Shown: positions 19,260 through 31,684 of the stretch, piece after piece
Position numbering within the stretch: the first letter of the stretch is position 1
How the letters are laid out: each line of letters opens with the position of its first letter
Source of the DNA: Manis javanica
Taxonomy: Eukaryota; Chordata; Mammalia; Pholidota; Manidae
DNA: 64,000 nt
Assembly (NCBI RefSeq): GCF_040802235.1
Contig: NC_133172.1
Coordinates: 62,503,613 to 62,567,612, forward strand
Direction of reading: 5' to 3'
Made by a program: the position numbers and the translations under genes
Notes under the pieces: model-generated
What the model was told of the DNA's origin: nothing
The model's database searches: none
What the model saw: the letters and a program-made list of their open reading frames with translations, nothing else

Positions 19260-20735
19260 CACCCAACACTTTCCTGATCGGCATCCCTGTCCTCCAGGTA
19301 AGCTTTTATTTCAAAGCTCTTTCTGCGAGAGACAAATGGCATCACCAGCTAAAAACAAGAATCGAATAGTACCCCACTGACGGTACCCTGAGACCTCAAG
19401 ATGAATTTTGGAAGGTCTCAGAACTTTTCCCAGAAGGGAGAGCATAGAAGACTCGAGTTCTTGCACCCTTCAACACTCTAAGAAGAGAAAAGTGTTGTTA
19501 ATTAAGTGTTTACTGAACCATAAATTGGCCCGAAGACCCAAAAGCCAGTCACGACAGACAGAGGAGCTTCCTGGTCTGGGCGCCCCGGTGGTACCCGGAG
19601 CCGCAGGCGTGCTCCTCGGTGCCCACTCCCCGGACTGGGCCGCCGCCCTCCAGTCTCGGCAGTCACACGGGGCGGGTCCCCACGCACTGCCCTTCAACAG
19701 GCAGGCTGTCACTGGCACGAGCTCCTAGGTGGGCAGCCTGTCTCGGGAGTGCCACTTGGCCGGGGTGCAATCTCTAAGCCACATGTGCCGTCTGTGTCCC
19801 TCATGTCACACCTGGGTGTCCAAGATGGGCTTTCATTACATGCCTGGCTCCTTGTGAGTCAGGAGGCGTGGCCGTGCCCTGTGCAGGGGCACCCCAGGGC
19901 CCCCTGACTCTGAGGAGGGCTGCTTGGCACAGGCGCGGGCTGAGCAGGGGGCAGACATTGGATCCTGGCTGCTCCACATGTGGTTTGACGCCCACTCTGA
20001 CCCAGCGAAGGGTGTAGCCCAGGGCCTGGCAGATGATCAGGTCCATGAATTAACTGTCAAAATGCTTTTCTCTGTAGCACTCACAGCAGCTTGGTGCAGA
20101 AGACCTGGGGAGCCCTCCCACGTCATAGGCCAGGGAGCCAGGCTGAGGGGGTCTCCTGACAGCCTGAGGGAGGGGCCGTCACCCCTCTCTGCCCGTGCCC
20201 CCGGAGGGGCTCAGTGCAGCACCTTCGCCTTCCCTCCTGCAGACAGGCCTGTGAGGGGCCCGTACCGCCCACTGTCCAGGCAAGGAAGCCACAACCTGGG
20301 GCAGCCTGGGTGCTTTGCCCACCGCTCTCAGACGTGTGGAGGTGGGTGTGAGCGCGGGCTGCCGTGGCACAACCTTCCCTGGCCCTCGGGGTGCAGCAAG
20401 GCCAGGTGGAGGCCTCAGCCAGAAGCAGAGAGAATTCCCTCCCCAGGCCGGGCCCTGCACTCAGGGAACCAACTGGAGAAAGACCCCGGGTCAACTGGGA
20501 GCCCACGAGAGGCGTGGGGACAGCAGGAGGAGGGAGGCAGAGGGCACCCCGAGGCCCGACAGGGCAGCACCTCCCAAGCCGTGGGCAAGGAGGCGAGGCG
20601 CCCTGCCCCAGGCACACGCGCCGTCCAGGACAGCCTCCCCGCAGTGTCACACCGCCCTTCGCCAGCCCAGGCTGCAGCCGGGCCCCAGGGAGCTTCGCAG
20701 CCTGAACCGCACTCTGGTGCTGCCCACCCGGGACT
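19260..20735. other. GC-rich sequence without recognised gene
   Basis: Contains long overlapping ORFs on both strands (19924-20787 +, 20123-20797 -). Low-complexity Pro/Gly/Arg/Ala composition and simultaneous opening of several frames point to GC-driven chance ORFs. Confidence 0.6.
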
Positions 20736-20737
20736 CC

Positions 20738-20800
20738 GGGCAAGCCCCCAACCTTTCCGTGCCTCCATTTCCTTCTCTGTGAAATGACAGTCAGCAAAGA
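20738..20800 (+). repeat. MIR fragment (+)
   Basis: GGGCAAGCCCCCAACCTTTCCGTGCCTCCATTTCCTTCTCTGTGAAATGACAG is a recognisable MIR 3' core, short. Confidence 0.7.
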
Positions 20801-20804
20801 AGCC

Positions 20805-20990
20805 GCCTACTTCTTGGGAAGTCGTGGCCAAAAATATCGACCCTTTATTTTCCCAACTGGTAGAAACACATTAATTCATTTTATTTTTAGTGAGGCTATT
20901 CAGTGAAAATATTCAGAATGCTAGGAGAGGAACATCTCATCAGAAAGCTTTTTGTAAAGAAAAACGTCTCCTTCAAATCAAGAGTGTCAC
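20805..20990. promoter_or_regulatory. Candidate conserved non-coding element
   Basis: An abrupt AT-rich, repeat-free island (for example ATTAATTCATTTTATTTTTAG) between GC-rich flanks. It could be regulatory DNA. No exon signal is seen. Confidence 0.25.
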
Positions 20991-20999
20991 GGAACAGTC

Positions 21000-22375
21000 A
21001 GATGTGACCCAGGCGGGTCTCTCGGCCCTCTGCTGGTTGCCGCGCCACATGCGCTCCCCGCCCCATTCCTCCTTGTTGACAGGATTCCGGTTTTATTTGG
21101 CTTGGCAATGGACCCGACTGAAAATATGCAGCTTCCCAGACTCCTTTGCAACAGTGGTCAGGTGACACGGGCCGGCCACGGAAACAGAGGTGAACCTCCC
21201 GAGGACGGCCCTTCCCGAAGCACAAGACAGTGCGTCCTCTCGGTAGCTTGGTCCTTCCTGGAAGCTGGTGTGAGTCCCGCCATGCGGCGCCCACCTCCTG
21301 CCCTGCCTGGGCCGCCCACCACCTGCTGTCTCACCCTGCCTCTGAATGTGAGGAGCTGCCACCCGTCCCATCTTCCAGGCAGGAACGCAAAAGGGGACAG
21401 ACAGGCAGTCTCCATGGAAACAGTTCCACCCAGCCCAGGGCTCCACCCCCTTCTTGCTTATCTAAATGACTGACAGCAAGGCCACCCAATTGCAGTGTTC
21501 TCCGTGTTCTTTGGAGCACTGAAAGGCAGGCTGCCTCTCTTCACTAAAACAAGTATTATATTTCTTTGTTTACTTATTTATTTCCTTGGTGAAACCAGCC
21601 TCCAGGTTGTCCAAGGCATAAGTATGACTGCCAGGGGGCAGAGCCCCTCCAGCCGCTGTTTCCGATGGAGGGCCTTTGGGACAGGACCTCAGAAGCGGGG
21701 AGGCCACACCCCGCCTGCTTCGTCCCAGAAAGTGGCACTGGGGTCAAAGCAGGCACCTGCCTGACCTCCGTGATCTGGCCTTGGCGGGGCTCTCCGACCA
21801 CACTCCCTGGCTGTCCACCCCCCCCACCCACGGGGGCCTGGAAGGCCTCTGCCCTGTCCCCACACCAGGCTGACCAGTCCCATCTCCGTTCGGATGCCCA
21901 TCCATGCCCTCTCCCCGTCAGCTCGCGCCTGACCTCCCTGGTGGACTGTGGGCCACAACGCAAAGGTCACAGCCGTGAAGGAAAGCCGCTGAGCGCCTGG
22001 CACAGGGCAGGGGCGCCTAGGCCCTGCTGCCCGCTGAGGATCGGCCTGCTGAGTGAGTGAGTGAGTGCCACAGCCTCCCAGGGGGCTTCTGTAGGAGAGG
22101 CTTCGTCTTGACACATGGTTGGTTTTCCTGCCACAGTGCCATGTCCATAGCCTCTGTTCCCCGGGGGGTGAGGGGGGGCAGTGCAGGGTGGGAGTTCATC
22201 ACTGGGACCCAGGTGTGACTGAGCCCTCACACTGCAGGTGGGAGAGGTGGCCAGCCCCAGGGGACCAGAGTTCAGGAAAGGATGTGCTCTTGCAGGGAAC
22301 TGCCCAAAAAGTCCTGGAGGGCAAAGTGAAATACTCAGATAATTACCCTTCAGTCTTCACTGCACACAAGTGGTT
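21000..22375. other. No recognised gene
   Basis: Mostly GC-rich with chance ORFs. An AT-rich island at 21540-21600 and GAGT tetranucleotides at 22050-22066 are the only visible departures. Confidence 0.5.
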
Positions 22376-22379
22376 GTGA

Positions 22380-22560
22380 AGAAAGGGGGAGATTCACCAG
22401 TTGGAGGAGAGGCGGATGGCGTTCTAGCGAGAAGGCATGCGTGTGCAGGGCCCTGAGGCGTAAGCAAGTATGGAGTCTGAGGGTGGCAAGCTGTAGACAT
22501 GGCCGGAGCCCTGGGGGCAGAGACGGGAAGGCAAAGGCTAGATCGGGGCTGCTACTGGCT
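22380..22560 (+). repeat. Mammal-wide dispersed repeat, family not named
   Basis: AGAAGGCATGCGTGTGCAGGGCCCTGAGG and the following text match the 5' part of a common decayed repeat. The 3' parts of the same family occur at 39.9-41.2 kb. Confidence 0.5.
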
Positions 22561-22584
22561 TTTGTAACACAGGGTTAGCGGTTC

Positions 22585-22735
22585 CATTTATAATGATGAT
22601 AACTTTTACTGAGTGTCACCTATGTCCCAGCTGCCTTGCACACAGCATCCTAATCCCTGCAGCCCCTATAGGGAAAGTCCTACTGCTGTCCACCTTATAC
22701 AGAGGTCAAAACGGAGGCAGAGTGAAACACCAGGC
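22585..22735 (-). repeat. MIR-type SINE (antisense)
   Basis: TAATGATGATAACTTTTACTGAGTGTCACC, ATGTCCCAG, then the CACCTTATACAGAGG block is the antisense MIR/MIR3 order. Confidence 0.75.
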
Positions 22736-22739
22736 CTTC

Positions 22740-24300
22740 CCGGGACCCCTGCTGGGAAGCGGTACAGATGAAGCCCCAGTCGAGGTCCCGAGGCTGTTTT
22801 GCACAGTGAGCCGGGGACTCTGTGAAGGCTGCTCACTCTGTGAGGATGTGTCAGTCAGCTCTTACCACACTCAGGCTGCACCACAAGAGCACAGGGCCTA
22901 GGGGCACACCAGGACAGCACTCACGCCCTGCATCTGGGGTGGCCTGCTAAGTGTCCCTGCCGACGGTGGCCGGGCTGACTTACACGACTGTGAGCTCCGC
23001 TGGGCTGGAGGGCAAGACACAGCTCGGTGTGTCCCCTGTCCTCCTCGGACCGGCAGAGGCCCCTCTCGGGGTGATGGCAAAGGCACAAGATCACTGGTGG
23101 AAACAGCAGGTGCATCTCCAAGCTTCTGCTTGCATACCTGCTAGTGTCCCATGGACCACAGCAAGTCAGAGGGTGAAAGCCAGACTCCAGGGACAAGGAA
23201 CCTACTGCCTCTTGGGAGGAGCTACCCAGTCCCTGTCAGAGGGCCTGGGCTCAGGGCGGGTAAATGCAGGAGGCCAGCCATGCATCCCACCTGCTGCAGG
23301 TGAGGAGGGTCTGGGCGGGGCCCGCAGGAGGCGCCGGAGTGGGAGAGAAAGGACCTGGCTGAGCCTGGCTCCTGCCCTGGGCGTAGGGAGAGTGGCTTGT
23401 CCAGGTCAAAGCACAAGTCAGCAGGAGAGCAGGAACCTTGCCCAAACCATCTGTCCAACACCCCTATCCTGCAGTGTGAGCCTGGGTGGACCACTAGATC
23501 CAACCAAGAAAAACAGACACTTCACTAAGTATTTAAAACAGAGGAAACCTGATATTCAGACTGGTCGCTCTGGCGATGGAAAAGCTCAGAAGCCGACCAG
23601 CGGAGCCCAGGATGAGCCTCGTGGGGAGTGGCGAGCGCCTCTGCAGGGAGAGAGGAGCCAGTGTCGCCCAGGGCTTGTCTATGCAAGAACCACCACTGGG
23701 GAGCGGGGAGAGGGAAAGGGACCCCGGCTTCTCCCTCCTCCGGCTTGCCCACCCGTCTTACCTCTCCCTGGCCAGACCCACCCAGAAGCGGGCTGACCTG
23801 GGAGACTGCAAAACGCAGTCTATCAGCCCCTGGCAGCAGAGTGGCCAAGAGCAGACAGACTCACAGGACCTGAGCCACAGGGCAGCTGCCTCATCGGGCA
23901 CGCTGCTCCAGGAGCCAGGCCAGGGCATGCAAAGCCACGGGTGGGATTCAGGTGGGGAGGACATGGGGCTGAGACTCTACATTGCAAACAGGCTCCCAGG
24001 CGATGCCCACGCTGCTGGTCCGAGGGCCGCACTTCTGAGGCAAGGCTGTAGTGTGGGAGTGCCCCACAGATGCAGGAATGCTCCATGGAGTCGCTTAGTG
24101 AGTGTCTGTTTAGTATTATATGGGTCCAGCTCTCCTTTCTCTGAACCTTTGAGGTAGGAACGGAAGAGAAAACCAACGCCCAGCAAGTCCCCGAGACTTA
24201 CCCAGGGCGGCCGACCTCACAGGGGGCCGAGGTGTGAGCCAGGCAGCCCCTCTGCCTGCTTGTCTCCAGGCTCCCCAGAACTGGCCCAGAGAAGGTGGTG
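22740..24300. other. No recognised gene
   Basis: GC-rich unique sequence. ORFs of up to 281 codons (22951-23796 +) show no domain, no codon preference and no splice context that I can support. Confidence 0.5.
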
Positions 24301-24304
24301 ATGC

Positions 24305-24520
24305 GCTTCTTCACCCAGCACATTCCATGAGCCTGGCCTTTTCATTCACAACCTGAAAAAGAAAAATTACTACTTCCATTTATGTAGGAGGAAACTCAGG
24401 CTCAGAAAATGTGAGGAATTCACCAAGGTCCCCAGCACAGGAGGCAGAGCCCTGTCTGAACCCCAGCTGTCCTGCCCTACGGCCTTTGCTCCAAGCGCAT
24501 ACCCCACCGCCTCTCAGATT
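24305..24520 (-). repeat. MIR SINE (antisense)
   Basis: GAGGAAACTCAGGCTCAGAAAATGTG, AATTCACCAAGGTCCCC and GGAGGCAGAGCCCTGTCTGAACCC give a clear antisense MIR. Confidence 0.9.
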
Positions 24521-24544
24521 CGCCCGTTCATTTCCTCGCTATGA

Positions 24545-24790
24545 GGTCCAGGTTAAGCATGTGAGTTCTGTGACCCGCTGGCCTGGATTCAAGTCCCCAT
24601 TTCCCCCAGCCAAACAAGTGCCTCAGCAGGGATTCCACCCAACCTCCCACAGTGTCCACAGGGGACTCAGTTTCCTCAGCATCAAATGGGGATGACAACC
24701 CCTTCCCCGTGGACCTGTTGGGTTCCATCCAGTCACCCCCTGCAACACCTGGCATGCTGCAAAATCTGGATAAACAGCAACCCTTGTTGT
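24545..24790 (+). repeat. MIR SINE (+)
   Basis: GTGAGTTCTGTGACCCGCTGGCCTGGATTCAAGTCC, then CTCAGTTTCCTCAGCATCAAATGGGGATGACAA, then AACACCTGGCATG. Nearly full length and diverged. It faces the preceding MIR head to tail. Confidence 0.9.
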
Positions 24791-25399
24791 AAGCATGCAG
24801 CTCTCATGACGCTTAGATTCTAGGTGAAGGAGACAGCTTGCAACTCAAAACACAAAGAAATCTGTTAAATGACTGAGTATCCAAGATTATGGCTCCCAGA
24901 AAGCGGGGTGCTGTGGGACATCAGGGAGAGCAGCTGTCACATGACAGCAACATGGCGTTGTCCGGCCCTTGCCCAGGCCGGGGCCGTGGCTCCATCTGCC
25001 AGCACTGTGGGAACCGGGCAACCTTGAGCGCCTGCCCCGTGAACCCATGACAGCTCCCACCATGGGAATGGGCTCTGCCTCCTTCACCAAGCAAGCCTCG
25101 GCTGCAGCCTGCAGACACACCTGGGCCCCCAGACCACTCCTGAGGAGGGTCAGCATGACCCGGTCAGAGGAGGTGATGGCAAGGCCACAAAAATGGCCTC
25201 CAAGGCTTGTTTCTCCAAACTGCTCAGAAGATGCTGCTGGGCAAGAACATTTCTGAGAGACAGGCAGGGATTTGAGTTTCTGGCTCTTGTTTGCACAAAG
25301 GATCCCAGCCTCCTTTCTGCTGACATGCAGCTTAAACACGTTAGCTGACCCTTAAATGGAATCCCCCAGTTCCCCATCTCCTTCCAAGAGAATTTCACG

Positions 25400-27525
25400 G
25401 GGGCGCGGGAGGCGGTAAAACACTTTGTCTTTATCCCCCACTGACGGCACTGTTTAGGGTTGACGACCGGATGCTAAGTGTGTCTTCTGGTTTGTTTGGG
25501 TGTATTTTTCTCTTTTCTTTTACCTTTTAACTAAAACACAACACAAAATAAGCACCCTGATTGCATTCAGCTGTTAGGAGGGACATAAGTATGCCTCCCC
25601 ACCTTCACTGGAAGAGATCAAACGTGACTTTCTCAAAAAACAAGAAGCGGAAAGTTTACAAACACAGAATCTGCAGCGGGGGCGCCATCCCTCCCAGCCA
25701 GAGCTGTGTGAGTCCCACGTGCTTGCTGGCAACCCCGGGCCCCCATGTATTTCTGTAAAGCTGTATGCAAAGACAGCACATCCTCCCCTCCCACCAAAGA
25801 AAACCAAACGAGCCCAGAAGAAGTGATAATCTTTGCATCAGTTGAGGTCCGCTCAGCCTGGTTGGCAAACTGAAACATAAAAATATTTCAGGCTGAAATT
25901 GGTCACAGGCTGGCTGAACTCATTTTTCTACAAAATCTTGCCCCAAACAAGTTTATTCACATACATGAAGTCTGAAAGTGCTTTTCCTTGCTGGGTATTC
26001 TGAAACCTGAAATATTTTCAGTGAAATGAGAAAATGTTCGCTGTGGAATGGCCTATTAGAGCTGTCACAAATGTGATTTCTGGAAATAAACAAGACCGTA
26101 AGAAGGTTGGCCAGAGCAGAAATGTAAGTCAACACGAACAGGTAGTGTAATTAAATTACCCGTTAAGCTGAGGTGCCAAGTGACACAGATTTTTTTGTGT
26201 TAACTCTGATACAGTCACCTCCCTGGGCCTGTACAAATCTGAATAGATGTCTCTCCAGACTTGCTAATTTTATTTCCTTCAGTTTCCCCGTATCAAATAG
26301 CCCTCTCTGTTGTGCCAGTGAGCAAAGTGCTTGAGACATACAAGTTCATATTTTCTCGGTATCGTTTTACAAAGGTTCACTTGATACAAATGTGGCTCAA
26401 TAAACAATGTTTATTTTTTATGGGTTAGTGTCTTGCTCAAGAAAATTAGAACTAAGTTTCAGGAAGATTTATTTTCATTTTAACTATTGTTCTCTGGTCA
26501 CTGCCACTCAATACTTAAATGGCTTTCTCCCCAAAGGCCAAAGCTCTTTAAAGCAGAACAGAATTTATTTAAACAGCTGGGGTTTTTTTTGCACAATCAT
26601 CTTATTAATACGTATACTTGGATCATAAATAGTGGATGACTTGCACAGTTTGTAAACAGATAAAGGTAGGAAAGCTAACATGTCATTCAATTCCATTTTT
26701 AAAGTGCAATACATGATTAATTACTACCAGACAAGACAGAGTCACGGCACCATGTTACATTCACGTATCTCTGCGTCTTTAAACAGTATTTCACATTTGG
26801 AGTCACATGAATTTCCCACATCTTTTTTTTTTCCTGAGGACAAATGATAATATCATTTTTAGGAAAAGAAATAGGTCTTTTTGTTGCTCATGCTGAATTC
26901 AGTTTGTTTAAAATACTTTTTGACATACACACTATTTTTTTAAATTAAAAAAACAATATGGCAAATTATTACATAAAATGAATTAAATCATATTGTCCCA
27001 TAAAGAACCATAACATTGAAATCATCCAAAAATTGTCTTTCAATAAATAATTTTAATTTTAACATCAAATGTATTTGAAGAACGTCGCTCTTCATTCTTT
27101 GGGATTCTCTCTAGCAAGAGATGGAGACAGAAAAATGTTTGTTTGTTTTTTGAAATCAAGTAGAAACTTTTCCCTATGCGAGGGGGGGGAGAAGGTTATC
27201 CTGAAATCTTTCATGAGAGAAGCTAAAAAGTTCTAAGAAGCTGGTAATGCCATTTTAGCAGGTGCTGATATGATGAAATACAACGTCCGGGATGGATTTC
27301 TCCCACATATTCATCACATCAAAAGGAAAACACTTTTTTGAGAAGGTGAGACTCTGATTATGTTATTATCTGTACATGCCTGATTTTACTTAGCCATTTG
27401 CACGCAGATAAAATTTCATGCAAAGCTGTAACACGTACATTCTCTACAATCATTATAGGAGAATCGGTAAGGATATCTTTTATTACTTAAAGCTAAGACA
27501 GGAAATGGATAAAATACTGAAATAG
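25400..27525. promoter_or_regulatory. AT-rich, repeat-poor block; candidate conserved non-coding DNA
   Basis: Over two kilobases with almost no recognisable repeat and many homeodomain-like words (TAATTAAATTACC near 26146, CATGATTAATTAC near 26712). The lack of old repeats in a stretch this long, inside otherwise repeat-rich DNA, is the signature of constrained regulatory DNA near developmental genes. No ORF or exon is supported. The gene it would serve is not in this window. Confidence 0.4.
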
Positions 27526-27529
27526 CGGC

Positions 27530-28065
27530 TCAGCGGCTCCTCTCTGGGAGGTATTTCTCCGCACTTTCACTGGGCTGGGCGCTGTCTCAGGCCATTTCGG
27601 GGAGGGTGAGACGCTCGGTAATTAACATTTGGCTTCACTACTTAAAACACTCTTTGCTAGCTCAGCGCATTTCAGGCAAGGCCTCAGAAAAGTGTCTGCG
27701 CTCCCGGGACGCGCTCTGGGAGAGGTGATGGGGACCTGACAGCCCTGCGGGCGAAATCTCAGGCTCGGTCCTCCCACCCCCACTGGCCAGGGTCACCCTA
27801 GAAGTCACAGCGCCATCTACTGGGCCGCAGGGGCCCCTCCCCGCCCGGGGAAAGGTTGCTGTTGCGCCGACCCAGGTCAGGAAGCCTGGAGACACACCGA
27901 AGGTGGGCAATGCCCCGGCATCGGGCTCAGGAGCACAGCGGCAGGGCCCCCCAGCCCCAAGCGCGGGAGGGCGGCGACGGCCCCCCTGCACACCTCCGGT
28001 CCGCAGCAGTTCTGAAAATTGGGTCTAGCCCATCGCGGTACCCCCTGCGATCACCCCGAAGAGAA
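27530..28065. promoter_or_regulatory. CpG-rich core within the AT-rich block
   Basis: CpG and GC content rise sharply: GCGGCTCAGCGGCTCC near 27525, CCCGGGACGCGCTCTGGG near 27702, GCGCGGGAGGGCGGCGACGG near 27961. Flanked on both sides by AT-rich DNA. It could be an orphan CpG island or a distal promoter. No splice donor or coding exon is convincing. Confidence 0.45.
27810..27823 (-). promoter_or_regulatory. CTCF-type binding motif
   Basis: On the minus strand these 14 bases read CCAGTAGATGGCGC and match the core CTCF pattern CCASYAGRKGGCRS at all 14 positions. CTCF anchors chromatin loops and insulators. Occupancy cannot be read from sequence. Confidence 0.6.
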
Positions 28066-28068
28066 GGC

Positions 28069-28091
28069 AAAAAAAAAAAAAAAAAAAAAAA
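28069..28091 (+). repeat. A23 tract
   Basis: Twenty-three A residues directly after the CpG-rich segment, followed by GGAAGG. No processed-gene body is recognisable upstream, so this is probably a simple repeat rather than a retrocopy tail. Confidence 0.85.
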
Positions 28092-28099
28092 GGAAGGAA

Positions 28100-30400
28100 A
28101 TTGCTGTTTTTAATTTCTAAGTTTTACATTCGTTGTGGATTTCCGGAGTGAGGGTTTTCGTAAGCAGTCTGCTCCCACCTTTTCCCCCTCGCTTCCCGAA
28201 CACTCGGCGCCCCTTGGGGTTCTTAAACCTAACAAGGTCTGGGGAACTCAAGAGCACACAACCCGAGCAACCCAAACAGGATCCCAAATTTATTTTCAGG
28301 CACTTTAGCAGAACAACCACATTTCTAAAGTTTGTGTAACTTTTCCTTATAAATACAATCACATTCCGATTACACCTCTGCATGACCAGAGTTCTGGATT
28401 TTCTTAGGCAAATAACTGGCTTGCTTTCCTCTTTCTTCTTGCTCCCAACTGATCCCTGGATCTGCCTTGAAAGTCGAGCGTTAATGGCTTTCTCTTGGTA
28501 ATTCAAGGCAGGGCATTTTTATCGTGAGAGAACTATAGCGCTTTACAATTTCCCGTACCTGGAATAGTCTCGTGGCAAGGAGAGAAATCAGCTGTGGCCC
28601 AAGTATCAACAGGACTTCTTTACAATCCTCCCAACGTTTGACAAGATGTTCAGGAGATTTTTTTTTAAATAGACAACGTATGTTAAATGAAAATTACAAT
28701 TAAATATAGTAAGTACCACAATACACCCATTTTTAAAGAGAAACATTTTTACTGAATCTAATTTTTAATTACACATCATAAAAAAAATGTTTTAAGTGTC
28801 CTAGGAGCCTAAAGTCAGGCTTGCTATTGTATTACAGTCGCAGATTACTTCATTTCATATATATATTCACACACACCGAAGTATTCATATTTTATAACTT
28901 AATTTCTTACTCAATAGAGTTTGAAAGATCTGGACATTATAAAGGCAAACTCACTTTCTGCTGGACTGAAATGAGAAAATGAAATTTTAAAAATTCATTT
29001 TATTAGGTAAATTCAGTAGGGACTCCCTGTTAGCCCCTGAAATAAACCAGCCTGCTTCTGTTTACTTTCTCCACCTTTCTGAGCTCTAAAATGAAAATCG
29101 AGGACCCTGCGCTGGTGAGCACGGCCCCCCACCCCTCCCTACCCGACAGTGGGGTAGCAGCGGTGAAGCCCCTTTTCCCATAAGCTGAGAAGGGTGCTGG
29201 GGGCTGGCAGGGGGAAGGAGTCCCCGGGGCAGCCTGCAGCCACTGAACTGGTGGGGAAGGGGGGACGGGCCGGCGGGGCGCAGGGTCAGGGAGGCGTTGG
29301 GGGGAGGCGGGCAGCACTCACGGCTTCCAGGGTCGGCTGCAGTCGGCCTCCTGCTCCCGAGTCCAAAAGGGAAATGTGGCTCTTTTGTGCAGAACCAGAA
29401 AGGAACATCCAGGAAGTTGGCAAAACCACTAGCTAAACAATCAATAGAGGAAACACAACCAATTAAAATACCAAATTTGGTTTTTACTCCAATAAAGGAA
29501 AAGAAAATGGATAAAGGGGAAGGAGGAGGTGGAGGACATATTTTCCTGTTTTCCTGTCACCCCGAGCTGGGTCCAGGTTAATCTGGGTTTGAATCCGGAT
29601 CTGCTCTCCCGGATGCAGACAACGGACAGGACCGTTCGCCCGGCCGCAAGGAGCTCAGGCCCACAGCAAACCCGAAACGTGCTGTGCGAAGCGGTCCGAG
29701 TTCCTGCCGCGGATCTGAAATGAGTTTTCCTATGAAAATACACTTTAAAGCTCAGCGACCCCCACCCCTAACGAACGCCTTCAGTGACAGGAAATGTTAA
29801 CCATTTTAAGCGCCTTTTATTTGCATTTGTGCTGTGCCTGAGGGAGTGGGGGAGCAATGCACCCGTAATGGCCCTGGAGCAAGCGTGGACACGGGTGTGT
29901 TTCTGAGCGCAGGAGGGGGCACCCAGGGTCCAGAAGCGGCCCCAGACCAGGGTGACGTCGCCCCGCGTCCCCAAGGAGGCGAGGAAGGGTTTGCAGATTG
30001 CAGTCGCACCGTGTTTCAAATTCTCTTGTGTCGCTGATGGATTTAAAGGCAACACACTTGCACCTCTCCGCTGGGGACCCTAAAGAGGGGTGCCTGCCTT
30101 GCGATGTTCACGGTACAGAGACGTGTTTTTGCAAATGTTTTCTCCCTGCGATCAAAAGGAAAAAAGAAAAGATTTTTTTTCCCTCTGAATCAACTAAACA
30201 ATGAAGCTCAGAAGCACACAGAATGTGTATAACATTGTCTTTCAGAAATCCATCTTGAATTTTTTTTTTAAGTCCTCTCTTTGATCAGAAGCCGACAAAG
30301 ATTACATTTTTCTCTGTTCTATTGCACTTAACGTGGACTAACGGGGGTGAGTTTACACACACAGATGCGCAGGCCTAAATGCTCCTCAGTGTAAGGAGCC
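28100..30400. promoter_or_regulatory. AT-rich, repeat-poor block continuing; candidate conserved DNA
   Basis: Long AT-rich runs (28640-28990 especially) alternate with CpG-containing patches (29190-29350, 29570-29720). No MIR, L2, MLT1 or L1 was recognised. Small ORFs only. It belongs with the 25.4-28.06 kb region as one candidate regulatory domain. Confidence 0.35.
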
Positions 30401-31680
30401 AGAGGTGGGCTGGAGCTGCGGGGGGCTGGGGGTGCAGCTGGGGGTATTAGAGAGACAGAGAGAAGCGGCCAGGCTTAGGGGGAAGCCAGCACACGGATGA
30501 GCCTGTGGCAGAGAACATTCCAACTGCCTCTACATGTGGAGCCTGCAGTTCTTCTGCTAGTGTGCAGTGTAACTGTTGAAATTCTTCTGCCTAAAAGATA
30601 AATGGCCTACTTTATCCAAGAGTGTCAAGTAGGGAAAACAAAAACCCTTCAAAGTATATTTTCAGAAGATAGTCTAATGCGCAGTGAGTGTCTAGTAAGA
30701 GAGCTGTGCAGGGAAGAAGGGCCGGTCCTCGTGGGAAACCCCGCATGGGAGGCCTGCTCCAGCCGCCAGAGACTGAGGGGGGGCCGCCGAGAGAGGCCAG
30801 TCCTGGCTGAGAGCCTTCAAGGGACGCGACCGGGCCCACTGCCTCCAAGCCCCTCCACATGGCTGCTGGGGGCCCCTGCGTATGGCTCTGAGCCACCGAC
30901 ACACAGCCCAACGGGGACATGCGGGGATACACACAGCTGGGGCACACGTCCAGGCCATGTGGACACTTTGAGGTCCCTGCTGACAGTGACAAGCTTTCGC
31001 TGCATCTTCCCAGGGCCGAGTGGAGGGCTGTCTGGGCAGGGCTCCTCCTGTGGGGTAGCTAGCATGGATGCTCCCCGTGACCTCAGAGACTGGCCACAAT
31101 GCCCCACCCACAGGCACCAGGACACGACGGAGGAGGGACGGCACCCAGCCCCTCCCCACATCCTCAGGGTTCAACAGAGCCCCCAGATCCCTGTCAATTG
31201 CTTGGACAGGTCGTTACCTGGCATCAGGGCCAAGTGGCCGATGAAATGCCGAGGGCATGGCGGGAATGGTCCAGGGCAGCTTTTACGTTTTCCCTTGTAC
31301 TGCCCACAGAGCAAGGGCGACCCCTCCCACTCCTTCCCTCCGGCCCTGCACACTGCGTGGGCTGGTTTACCAGTGACAGCACGTGCCCTACAAGACTGCA
31401 GTGAAGTAAAGGCTGGGTGTTCCCTGGAGGCTCGAACGAGACACGAGGAAGCAGGACAGGAACTGCAAACCTGACAAGACCAGGCTGCTGTGCGGACATT
31501 CGGGGGGCCTCCAGCCCGGGATCCCCGGCCCAGCGAATCCCGCCCTCACGCCCCTCTGTGTGTGCGCCTTGGGCTCTTGGTGCCCAGATCCTAGTTTTCC
31601 GACCATCCTAGGGCAAATACAGCCCTAAGCCTGGAGCTGGCAGGACCCTGGCAACTCGCAAAGGAGAGAGAGCCCGGACC
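30400..31680. other. GC-rich sequence without recognised gene
   Basis: Contains a 290-codon ORF (30602-31474 +) with opposing ORFs on the other strand. No domain or family resemblance, so treated as chance. Confidence 0.5.
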
Positions 31681-31684
31681 CTGG

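Noticed and set aside
19924-20797. Long ORFs of 224-287 codons on both strands
   Set aside because: Several frames are open together in GC-rich DNA with low-complexity Pro/Gly/Ala/Arg content. No domain, splice sites or codon bias supports a gene.
21625-21645. Second CTCF-like motif (GCCAGGGGGCAG)
   Set aside because: Only the AGGGGGCAG half agrees; the left half mismatches at two or more core positions.
22951-23796. 281-codon ORF (+)
   Set aside because: No recognisable domain, overlapped by antisense ORFs, no promoter or splice context. Treated as a chance ORF.
28069-28091. Poly(A) tail of a processed pseudogene
   Set aside because: No gene body, target-site duplication or polyadenylation signal can be seen upstream. 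It looks like a simple A run.
30602-31474. 290-codon ORF (+)
   Set aside because: Same reasoning: GC-rich, opposing ORFs on the other strand and no family signature.
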